Assembly (NCBI RefSeq): GCF_000026365.1
Contig: NC_012995.1
Coordinates: forward strand, 1,366,501-1,430,500
DNA length: 64,000 bases
Origin: Zygosaccharomyces rouxii
Lineage: Eukaryota > Ascomycota > Saccharomycetes > Saccharomycetales > Saccharomycetaceae
Direction of reading: 5' to 3'
Positions 20,214-28,506 of this stretch are shown in pieces; the first letter of the stretch is position 1, and each line of letters opens with the position of its first letter. The translations under genes were made by a program, and so were the position numbers. The notes under the pieces are model-generated. The model was not told the DNA's origin and ran no database searches. It saw nothing but the letters and a program-made list of their open reading frames with translations.

Positions 20214-23200
20214 TCAATCATCATCTTCGTCATCAGCAAATAGAACTTTACGTTTTTTTCTCGACAGGTTTGCATGTCCAGTGCTGTTGTCATCTTCTGA
20301 AGACGAGAGATCAGTTGTTGGCCGCTTGGTTAAAGGGCTCGTTCTAGCATCAGCATTGGATGTGCTTACCGGAAAGTCGTCCATGGATACTTCAGAATCT
20401 GAAAGATCTGTCTCGTGAGTATTCTGAGGTTCAGGTTCTTCAGAGGCCTTTTCAATCTCAGCTGCGACCCGCCTCGATAAAGATATCAATGTTCTATCAG
20501 GTGAATCGCTAGTTGTTTCTGAACTACGTAAATCCTCCAGATCTGGTACAGCACCACCAAATAATGCGGAATAATCATTCACCAGGGAACCATTATTAGC
20601 AATCCTTTCGGCAGAAAATTTACCGAAGAGAGCATACCTTTCCTCTGGAAGTTGCCCTCTATGTTTATCAAGTAACCATCTCATATACATTTCATTTTCA
20701 AAAAACAATGGATTGATATTATCTTCCTCTTCTTCAGAATCACTAATGAAATCTTTACTCAAAACATCCTTACGCTGCTTAGTTTTTTCAGGTTGTTCAC
20801 CAATATCATGCAATGGTAACGAAGAATTGTCCTTTTGTTTCCTGGATCTTTTGGTTTTGGCTTTAGGTTTTTTCTTTGATTTGGCAATTCCTTTATCTTT
20901 ATCAGTTTCTTTACCTGACAATTTATCTCCCATATCCTTTTCAAGCTCTTCGAAGTATGCATCATCATCTGTCACAAATAGCTGTTGACCATCTGGTACA
21001 ATCCCCGGTTCTTCGTAATCATATTCATCATCCCCATGCCAACCATCATCTTCTGCATTCGACCCAGATGCATTCAACTTGGGTCTTAGGAGATATGAGG
21101 AAGATGGAAGTCCATTAGGAGTTTGGAAGGGTGTAGCCAGGTGTTTTTTCACCAATTCCAAAGAATCTTGAAGGGAATCGATTTCAACATTTCCTGGAAG
21201 TTTACACTGTTCTTCTACATTGAGCGGCAAAGAATAACCGATCAAATCCAAAAGCGTACGGAAATCTTTGTCGAATATGAAGGGCTTGGATCCATTGAAA
21301 TTTTCAGAACCGAGTATTTCATCAGGAGAGTTTTCTGTCTCTCTTTCATGTTGCACGTTGACTGAAAGCCATGATTTAAAACGATCAAGAGCCACTTGCA
21401 TATGTGATATCAAACTGATAAGCAATTCTTCCTTCCCATCATCAATTAAGGTGGAAACAAGAATACCAAATTTCATGTCTTTGAGAACCGATTCAGGCAA
21501 TTGTTCTTCATCTTCAATGTTTTTAAACCGACTAGGAGGAACTGCGTGATAGTTATTCTCCTTATGTGGCTTGACTTCACCGTATTTCTGAAAGTAGCCG
21601 ACCTCACTCCCGTATAACAACGGGAACAGCAATCCAATGTACCACGAGGGCGAGCTCTTGAGTCTTTTCTTTAATTTGTATAGAAAATAGTTTGAGAATT
21701 GCTCAATATGCTTTCTCACTCGAGACTTTCTGCTCACCCCATCGGGGGCAAGCATGTCTTTTAGGAGCATTATCAGGTCAAGTCGAAATAAAATTGATTG
21801 TTCTGAAGCTTGTACGAATACACGATGCAAAAAATAAATGGCTTTCTTAATTTCAGTGTCATTCAATTCTCTAAACCTTTGAAGATAATTGATATAAGTA
21901 TCGACGATTGATTCAACGCAAAACTTCTTCAACACTTTCATGAAATTAAATTCCATCTTTTTAAAGGATGGATTCAAAAGATCGAGAGCTTCATCTCTTC
22001 CTATACCTTGGGAGTCCATCAAAACAGTAACTTGCTCTTCCGTAATTTCCTTTCTTTTAGTACTTTTTGTTTTCCTGGTGACAGTTAAAGAATTATCCTT
22101 GGTATACTGTTCTAACGTTTCCAACACCGTATGTACCAATTCGACACAACTCTTCATATATTGCAGAGAATATCTAAATGCAGTTTTCGGAAGACTTGTT
22201 AGCAGTTGAATTCTATCGTCACTGAATAATTTTCCCACGATAAATTCCACTTCATCGCTATTGTATGGATCTTGGATGGAACTTATTAAAAGTAATAATT
22301 CATTGAATGCAATCATTCCCGCATGAACAGCAGCCCAGTTTTTCAGTTCATACCCGGTACGCAATATTGTAGAAACTAAGATAAATGATGTTTCTTGTAA
22401 AGCTGAATCCACAGAACTTATATCGGCGGCTAAATCCTTATTACATTTCTCTCTTTGGTATTTTACAAACCACGAGAAAAATAATAAATATTCAGTTTTT
22501 TCCAAAGTGGTCATTTGATCTTGATCCCCTGTGTATTGGTTTGTGACGCTGTGTAACAAGGTGTTAAAACTGGAATCTATGAAATCATCGATAAAATGTG
22601 CAAATTTCATCATGGTAGAATCAAGAGAGAACCCTGATTTAGTTCCTGAATTTAATAAACTATTGGGTAAGCCCTCAGCTACTATATCATCACGATGTTG
22701 TACGGATCTTTTATTCCATTTTTTTCTACTGTCCAATTTATTCAAAGCAGTGCTATCATCTAATAAATTTTGACCACCACCAGATACAGTCAACCTACCA
22801 CTATCAGGGGTTTGAATGGATAAGAGCGCACCAAATCTCGAATGCCTTGTAGATGTGTTTTTAATCACATTCTTCTTCAGATTGTTCTCTTTATCAAGTA
22901 AATTCAACAACTCTGCGCCTGTTGAAGAAACTCTGTCACTGTCGTTATGTGATTCTTGCCGTTTATCACTGCCCACAAGGGATTCAGGGGGAATGTCCTT
23001 TGTTAAGTAAAACATAAGTTCCATCAAAGGTGTATTGATAAAATCTTGTTCAAATTCCACTGACATGGATGATGCTAACGTTAACACTAATCCTAAAACC
23101 TTGTTCTTTTGGAATGCCGCAATGACTGTGTTCAATGATATATCATCCATTGAGACACCTGGTGGTAAAGTGTCTACACTGTTGATTCCCTTGGTGGAAA

Positions 23201-23840
23201 TCTGTTTCTTCTTCGTGATGTTTAATTCACCTGGTTCAATGGCTACAACATTACGAAATAAATTGATAATTAACCTTAACACAACGTTATCTCTGGGAGT
23301 TCTATCAATTCTATCAATTTTGATAACTTTTGAAGCCAACCTTACGATTGCCCTCAATACCTTACCTCTTTCTGCCATCAGTATATCTCTTTTATATTCT
23401 AATTGACGTTTCTTTAATTCACTGTAAACGGCTACTTGTCTGGCTGTGGATTGATCTGTTAATACTTGGGGACATGTCATAATAACTATTAGTTGAACGC
23501 ATAATAGGGCTATGTTGTCATGATATTCCTTGTTATATGAATCTTTATTCAGTTTGTGCGCCAATGAACATTTATTCTCCCAATCGATTAGAATTGGTAT
23601 CAGATCGTCTTGTAAAATCCTGTATTCTGCAGCTGCTATTGCTACATCCCAACGATTTTGGTTCTCATCAACCAATCTAAACCACCTTTTCAAATCTTTA
23701 AGACATGCTAAACAATCGTCACCCAATTTGTACGGTGGTGGATCTAGATTTGAAGTATAATCGGGACCACCGATAGCTGTTGCTAATAGTGCAATTCTTG
23801 CTTTCAATACAGTGGTAGATAGATCATTGGGGTCGACCAT
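20214..23840 (-). CDS. TOF1: Replication fork protection protein Tof1
   Basis: This 1208-residue protein is the Timeless/Tof1 subunit that works with Csm3 and Mrc1 to stabilise stalled forks and signal replication stress. The amino-terminal Timeless domain begins with KARIALLATAIGGPDY and covers roughly the first 500 residues as helical repeats. The second half carries a conserved stretch (WYIGLLFPLLYGSEVGYFQKYGE) and then acidic and lysine-rich segments. The last residues combine a KKRK nuclear-signal-like cluster with an acidic tail. S. cerevisiae Tof1 has 1238 residues. It converges on AVT2, and its upstream spacer is only 96 bp. Confidence 0.95.
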   Translation of the reverse strand: MVDPNDLSTTVLKARIALLATAIGGPDYTSNLDPPPYKLGDDCLACLKDLKRWFRLVDENQNRWDVAIAAAEYRILQDDLIPILIDWENKCSLAHKLNKDSYNKEYHDNIALLCVQLIVIMTCPQVLTDQSTARQVAVYSELKKRQLEYKRDILMAERGKVLRAIVRLASKVIKIDRIDRTPRDNVVLRLIINLFRNVVAIEPGELNITKKKQISTKGINSVDTLPPGVSMDDISLNTVIAAFQKNKVLGLVLTLASSMSVEFEQDFINTPLMELMFYLTKDIPPESLVGSDKRQESHNDSDRVSSTGAELLNLLDKENNLKKNVIKNTSTRHSRFGALLSIQTPDSGRLTVSGGGQNLLDDSTALNKLDSRKKWNKRSVQHRDDIVAEGLPNSLLNSGTKSGFSLDSTMMKFAHFIDDFIDSSFNTLLHSVTNQYTGDQDQMTTLEKTEYLLFFSWFVKYQREKCNKDLAADISSVDSALQETSFILVSTILRTGYELKNWAAVHAGMIAFNELLLLISSIQDPYNSDEVEFIVGKLFSDDRIQLLTSLPKTAFRYSLQYMKSCVELVHTVLETLEQYTKDNSLTVTRKTKSTKRKEITEEQVTVLMDSQGIGRDEALDLLNPSFKKMEFNFMKVLKKFCVESIVDTYINYLQRFRELNDTEIKKAIYFLHRVFVQASEQSILFRLDLIMLLKDMLAPDGVSRKSRVRKHIEQFSNYFLYKLKKRLKSSPSWYIGLLFPLLYGSEVGYFQKYGEVKPHKENNYHAVPPSRFKNIEDEEQLPESVLKDMKFGILVSTLIDDGKEELLISLISHMQVALDRFKSWLSVNVQHERETENSPDEILGSENFNGSKPFIFDKDFRTLLDLIGYSLPLNVEEQCKLPGNVEIDSLQDSLELVKKHLATPFQTPNGLPSSSYLLRPKLNASGSNAEDDGWHGDDEYDYEEPGIVPDGQQLFVTDDDAYFEELEKDMGDKLSGKETDKDKGIAKSKKKPKAKTKRSRKQKDNSSLPLHDIGEQPEKTKQRKDVLSKDFISDSEEEEDNINPLFFENEMYMRWLLDKHRGQLPEERYALFGKFSAERIANNGSLVNDYSALFGGAVPDLEDLRSSETTSDSPDRTLISLSRRVAAEIEKASEEPEPQNTHETDLSDSEVSMDDFPVSTSNADARTSPLTKRPTTDLSSSEDDNSTGHANLSRKKRKVLFADDEDDD

Positions 23841-23921
23841 ATTCTTGATACTTTGAGGACGGTTTTATTACATTAAAAGATAGAGCTAAAATTATTCATT
23901 ATATAGAAGACATATGTTGAT

Positions 23922-23932
23922 GCGCGTCGCGC
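23922..23932. promoter_or_regulatory. GC dyad with MCB-like core upstream of TOF1
   Basis: GCGCG-T-CGCGC lies 82-92 bp before the TOF1 ATG. On the TOF1 strand it reads GACGCGC, which contains the ACGCG core bound by MBF. The perfect ACGCGT hexamer is absent, so this is a candidate only. Confidence 0.35.
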
Positions 23933-23936
23933 TAAA

Positions 23937-25097
23937 TCAAGGTTGAAGTTGTAGAAGCCTTGCACATTCATTAGTATTAGTTGAATGCTTTGCAAACGTA
24001 TTAGCACATCTACTGTACTGTAGAACTTTGTTGATCGATTGTGTCGAATTCAATCCTAATGACATATAATAACCAATTACTCCTGCTGTAATAGCGCTGC
24101 TAGCCGAAGTGCCTGATACTTGTCTCGTTAGGGAATTCGACAATCCTTGAGAATCCAGATCAGTTGATTGTAAAGTCGTAATTTGTTCACCTACAGTGAA
24201 AACATCAACGTTTGAACCATAGTTTGTGAACTTTGTAGGATTATTGTTAACATCAACTGAACCGACGACAATTATGTTCTTAGGCTTTGGATTAACGTTG
24301 GCGGGACTGAAATTAAGGGCATCTTGTGCATTGTTACCAGCTGGAATGATAATAGGTACAGATTGATCAAAACTGGCGATAGCTTCAGTTAGAATTGGAT
24401 TGTTACCGTCTTCCACTTCTAATGGAATTACTACCACGGAAGGTCTCTTCGTTCCTTCAATGTGACGTTGTGTCAACGTCAATGCCTGTAAGATTGTACT
24501 CAACTTAACATCTCCATTAGAATCAGCAACTCTAACGTCAACCAAGTTACATTTCTTAAGTACACCAAAGGTTTCTGATGCAATTATACCCGCCATAGCA
24601 GTACCGTGACCTTGAGGATCAGTGCCTTGAGGCACAGGCGATTGCGTTAAGTCTGCCATCCTAAGAATGTTCAACTTGGACAAATTTGGATGTTTAATGT
24701 CAATCCCCGTGTCTAATAGATAAACATCAACGCCGTTACCGCCATTGGAACGATAAATAAACGGTTGATGAGATAACGGTGAAATTGAAGAAAGGCCAAC
24801 CAAATGAGAGGGTGCATTGTTTTGTAAAACGATCTCTTGTAATTTTAAGCTTCCGTCTCTAGAAATTGCCAATACATTTGGATCATTGTACAATTTCTGT
24901 AAAATAGGACCAGAAAAATCTCCTGTAAACGCTCTAAACGACCCTAATTCAAAAATATCGGTAATTTCTGGACCTTGTTGATCAGAACTCAAGGCATAGC
25001 TGTTCAAGACTGCATTCAACGCAGTTTTATCTTGCAATTGAACGACAAATTGTGCTGCTAACGCAGTAGACAAGATTGCTGTTAGGAACCAGAGCAT
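23937..25097 (-). CDS. Small subtilisin-like serine protease (S8 family)
   Basis: This 386-residue protein has a hydrophobic signal peptide (residues 1 to about 15), an inhibitor I9-type prodomain (about 16-88) and a subtilase domain. The catalytic residues appear intact: Asp129 in LLDTGID, His164 in GHGT, oxyanion Asn255 in AGNN and Ser331 in SGTSAS. It probably matures in the secretory pathway to a vacuolar or cell-surface protease. It resembles the yeast Prb1/Ysp3/Rrt12 group but is shorter than all of them (S. cerevisiae Rrt12 has 491 residues) and ends about 55 residues after the catalytic Ser. RRT12 is near PER1 in S. cerevisiae, but here this gene lies between TOF1 and the cyclin, so I do not assign a symbol. 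Confidence 0.85.
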   Translation of the reverse strand: MLWFLTAILSTALAAQFVVQLQDKTALNAVLNSYALSSDQQGPEITDIFELGSFRAFTGDFSGPILQKLYNDPNVLAISRDGSLKLQEIVLQNNAPSHLVGLSSISPLSHQPFIYRSNGGNGVDVYLLDTGIDIKHPNLSKLNILRMADLTQSPVPQGTDPQGHGTAMAGIIASETFGVLKKCNLVDVRVADSNGDVKLSTILQALTLTQRHIEGTKRPSVVVIPLEVEDGNNPILTEAIASFDQSVPIIIPAGNNAQDALNFSPANVNPKPKNIIVVGSVDVNNNPTKFTNYGSNVDVFTVGEQITTLQSTDLDSQGLSNSLTRQVSGTSASSAITAGVIGYYMSLGLNSTQSINKVLQYSRCANTFAKHSTNTNECARLLQLQP

Positions 25098-25426
25098 GGG
25101 AAAACAAAAGGGATTCAGTTAATTTGTTGAAGAAAGCGAAAGGACAAATACATCTGTACGCATTGTTACTGTAATTATTATTTTTGTTTTTATAATATTA
25201 TTTTTTCGATTTTATTTTATTTTATTTTAATATTTTTGTTTGTGTCAGGTTACACTGACGCCAGGATATCATTGCGCACGAATTTATTTAATTTACCGTA
25301 AATCACAAATCCCAAATTCCGAAGCCCAAAGCCCAAGGCCCCAGGCCCAAGCCTTTTCCCAATTCTAGCTTATCTCATTACGTATCCTTCAAGATCACAA
25401 CCAGTATCATCCACCCCCCCTTTGCT

Positions 25427-25451
25427 TGGAAAACCGTCGGACGGTTTTCCA
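25427..25451. promoter_or_regulatory. Perfect 11-bp-arm dyad containing CCG-N5-CGG
   Basis: The arms TGGAAAACCGT and ACGGTTTTCCA flank a CGG spacer. The centre also reads as CCG-N5-CGG, the kind of spaced triplet bound by fungal zinc-cluster dimers. It lies 330 bp before the subtilase start and about 1.26 kb before the cyclin. Confidence 0.5.
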
Positions 25452-26365
25452 CCCTCGAGCTCTTACACATTTTCCAGGTTTTTCCAGTTCGAGGCCAGTT
25501 TTCGGAAAAATTGCCATTGTTCTAGCAAGAAGAAAAAGAAATATTGTAGTCCTTGTAATTCAAGATCGATAGGCCAGACTCTTCATTCTCGATAGTGCTC
25601 CCCACAGGCACAATTGCCGACAAGCAGAGACAATACCCATAAAGTTGCAAATTACGGCACCCAGTAGTTGGTGCTACATCATTCCGATGCACAAGAGGTT
25701 CATACATAGATATTAAGACTTTTTGACTTCATTGCTGCATCTACATGTGCTGCATGTGCTGCTAACTTGTTAAAGAAATAGAAATCCACGAAACTTTTCC
25801 TCTTAAATCCGAGTATAATAATAATTATCACTATGTCACGAATCCTCGAGTCATATTTGAAATAGATCTGCAATCTACATAAAACCTTTCCTTTTACGCG
25901 CCTTTACCTTTTGTAGTTAAAAGTGGTCTACATTGCCTTCAGTCCTTTTTACTTTTACTAGTAAACATAGCTAACGCTTCGAGATAATTAAAGGTGAAAA
26001 TCCAAATTGTCTTAATGAATCACGTTAATAAATGAATCAGAGAGAAAGACATACATATCGAGTATTTCTCGAAATATTTTAACCCAATTGATAAGTTATA
26101 ACGTATAGGGATAGTCAGAGTTGCGATGCAATAAGAGCTACATAGCATTAGAATTCTTTGTTAAGTAGTATTACTTTTCGTAGTTGTATATACCTGTATT
26201 GGCAAAATTTCTGTTTTATAACGGAATTGGTATTTAGATTACTCTTAATACACTTTACCGAGGCAACTACTACAGCTACTAAGCTAGGATAGACTAGAGT
26301 ATAGCGAGACTAGAGCACTCATTCCTTCTTTCCCTTTACCCCTTTGCAGCTGACCTTTGATAACA

Positions 26366-26414
26366 ATGGTAACGCAAATATTGATACTATGTAGGTATGC
26401 TTAGTTCGCGGTAG
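26366..26414 (+). promoter_or_regulatory. Cluster of three upstream ATG reading frames before the cyclin
   Basis: A 12-codon frame starts at 26366, a start-stop pair ATGTAG lies at 26389-26394, and a 5-codon frame runs 26397-26414. They begin 342, 319 and 311 bases before the cyclin ATG. From there to 26708 I find no other ATG. The S. cerevisiae CLN3 leader is known to carry a short inhibitory upstream frame about 300 bases from its start, so this layout is suggestive. Whether transcripts begin upstream of 26366 is unknown. Confidence 0.55.
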
Positions 26415-26707
26415 GGCTTTTCGATATTACTTTTTTCTAGTAATTAAATAAATTCTTGCAAAAAGGGCACTTGAGTATAAGAGCAACAAGAGTTTGTATA
26501 GTAGATTTTTCATCTTTTCTCTCGTATCCAAATTTTATTTATTTTCATTTAATAAAATCATCCTCGAGGTTTGAAGAAGAACTCGATAAGGTGTGAGCTC
26601 CAATTGTTCCTTTCCTTTCCTTCATTTAAGAATAATATCATATACCATCTGAAGTCCGAAGACAACAGGGGAAGAATAAACTATTAAAAAAGGGCGGATT
26701 AAGAAAC

Positions 26708-28288
26708 ATGAAGAAATATGTGTCATTACATCCAGAACTAATTAGATCTGAACAGATCACTAGTGAAGTTTCAATTAGACCGTTTAAAAATGAAATTTTA
26801 GAATATTTGCAAACGTTAGAAGGTTCTTGTACTACATTGAATTCTTCAATGATCGATAACCAACCTGAGATCAATTGGAGTATGAGACCATACATTATCG
26901 ACTTTATAATGGAATTACACCTTTTCTTCAAACTTTCACAAGAGACTTTTTTCCTGGCATGTTTTATCGCTGACAAGTACTGCTGTAAGAGAATTGTCTA
27001 TAAGAGACATTATCAATTGTTAGCAGCTACTTCGTTGTGGATTGCTGCTAAATATCAGGATAAAAAGACGAGGATCCCCACATTGAGGGAGCTTGCTTTA
27101 CTCTGTCGTCAAATTTATGAACCTAAAATGTTTGTTCAAATGGAAAAGCATATTTTATCTACATTAGAATGGTCAGTAGGTTCATTAGTCTCTACATTTG
27201 ATGTAGTCCAATGGTTGCTTTCCACATCATCAATGAAAACGTTACCTAAAAATACAGAATTTTTATCATTAACATCATTCCTCTGTGATTTGACATTATA
27301 TGAAAGGGAATTCATGAATTATACTTCTTCAGTCAAAGCCATCTCGGTACTTTTGCTAGCTTGTAAAGTAATTCAGAATGACTCTTTTTCACAATTTTTA
27401 AATCAATTGATTGATAATCAAATTAAGTGGGACAAGTTTGAAAATTTAGATGATCTTTGCTTCCATATCGCTGGCGATAGTTTGTCAAATGATCTCTCAC
27501 TATCGTTAAATGCAGAAAATTTCCAATCTATCAGGAAATGCCTTTACTACTTGATAAAAGAAATCTTTCAAGATAAGAATTGTGATGATTCTATGGTTAA
27601 TCAAAGGGTTATTTTAAAGAAATATAAGAAATACCCAATTACCCATTGGTTATACAATTTTAGAAAAGAACACTTAGAAACTGAATCACAATTAACTGCA
27701 TTATCAAATTCATTAAATCTAGGCACAATTACCCCATATGCTGATGCAATGACCAATTGGATTTGGGAATCCATTTTAAATTCCGTGGATAAATTGGTAG
27801 GCTTACAAAGAAATAATGATTTGACGGAAGAAGACGAGTTAATGATTGATGATGATTTTTCACAAGATTTATCATTACTAAGTTCACAATCATCATCTTA
27901 TGTTAACAACAACGATTTTAATATACCACCGCATTTGAATTGCACAGATGTTAATACACCAACAACATCATCAACATCGTCATCTATTTTGAATCCATCG
28001 ACACCTGTTTTTCAAAATTTTAATAATTACAATGGTACTGTTCGTCATACAAAGGCTGGTAGCGGTCAAAATTTCCATAATTTCCCACCAACTCCGCTTT
28101 CTGCAAATTCAACTTTTAGCAATCGACCTCGGTTGAGTACAGGTAGCAGTGTCAGTAGTGTCTCACCAAGATCAAGTACATCAGATGCTTTTAAAAAACC
28201 ATTGAGATCAAATACCCGTCATTCCCGAGGTAATAACCATTTGGTTATATTAAGGGAATCCAGCAATCAAAGTGATTATTTTGATTAG
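26708..28288 (+). CDS. CLN3: G1 cyclin, Cln3-like
   Basis: This 526-residue protein has a cyclin box at about residues 55-165, with MRPYIIDFIMELH, DKYCCKRIV, YQLLAATSLWIAAKYQDKK and MEKHILSTLEWSV. A second helical region follows, starting with LTSFLCDLTLYEREF. The tail is rich in Ser, Thr, Pro and Asn, consistent with the unstable PEST tails of G1 cyclins. G1 cyclins activate Cdc28/Cdk1 at Start. The box lacks the long insertion of Cln1/Cln2, and the pattern from DFIM through TFD fits Cln3 best. The neighbours are not those of S. cerevisiae CLN3 (CYC3, CDC24), so a relocated CLN3 or a separate G1 cyclin lost in baker's yeast are both possible. The family is certain; the symbol is moderately so. 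Confidence 0.7.
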   Translation: MKKYVSLHPELIRSEQITSEVSIRPFKNEILEYLQTLEGSCTTLNSSMIDNQPEINWSMRPYIIDFIMELHLFFKLSQETFFLACFIADKYCCKRIVYKRHYQLLAATSLWIAAKYQDKKTRIPTLRELALLCRQIYEPKMFVQMEKHILSTLEWSVGSLVSTFDVVQWLLSTSSMKTLPKNTEFLSLTSFLCDLTLYEREFMNYTSSVKAISVLLLACKVIQNDSFSQFLNQLIDNQIKWDKFENLDDLCFHIAGDSLSNDLSLSLNAENFQSIRKCLYYLIKEIFQDKNCDDSMVNQRVILKKYKKYPITHWLYNFRKEHLETESQLTALSNSLNLGTITPYADAMTNWIWESILNSVDKLVGLQRNNDLTEEDELMIDDDFSQDLSLLSSQSSSYVNNNDFNIPPHLNCTDVNTPTTSSTSSSILNPSTPVFQNFNNYNGTVRHTKAGSGQNFHNFPPTPLSANSTFSNRPRLSTGSSVSSVSPRSSTSDAFKKPLRSNTRHSRGNNHLVILRESSNQSDYFD

Positions 28289-28506
28289 CATGCTTCAACG
28301 AAATTATGATACAAGAATAATAAACAAAAACAGCTGTAAAATACTCAGAAAATTTACGTGGACTACGAATAATACAGGGTTTATTTATTTTCATTTTTAT
28401 TTTCATTTTTTATTTTTTGTTTATTTTTCCTCCAATTTTAGGATGGACCCTTACATTAAATAACATTAACTATATATATATTATACATCCTTTAATGACT
28501 AATATA

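Larger units (their letters stand above)
25098..26707. promoter_or_regulatory. 1.6-kb divergent spacer of the subtilase and cyclin genes
   Basis: This is the longest spacer in the window. From left to right it has a TTTTA-type low-complexity stretch (about 25170-25245), a short imperfect repeat of AGCCCAA-like units (about 25320-25355), a perfect 25-bp dyad (25427-25451), and a cluster of short upstream ATG frames (26366-26414). After the cluster comes an ATG-free leader of nearly 300 bases to the cyclin start. I find no tRNA promoter boxes and no conserved protein. Confidence 0.6.

Noticed and set aside
20155..20418. + strand open frame opposite the TOF1 3' end.
   Set aside because: It is a mirror of the acidic/Ser-rich TOF1 codons; antisense frames of this kind recur over every long gene here.
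25484..25494. A GTTCGAGGC word resembling a tRNA B box.
   Set aside because: Flanking bases cannot form the T stem, and no A box or acceptor stem fits.
25522..25707. 61-codon open frame on the - strand in the subtilase/cyclin spacer.
   Set aside because: No ATG-type start of note, no family resemblance, and a length expected by chance in 1.6 kb.
25098..26707. Possible centromere in the long AT-rich spacer (CCGAA-like cores at about 25317 and 25503).
   Set aside because: No CDEI box lies about 80-90 bp away across a very AT-rich CDEII, and the cores match CDEIII only over a few bases.
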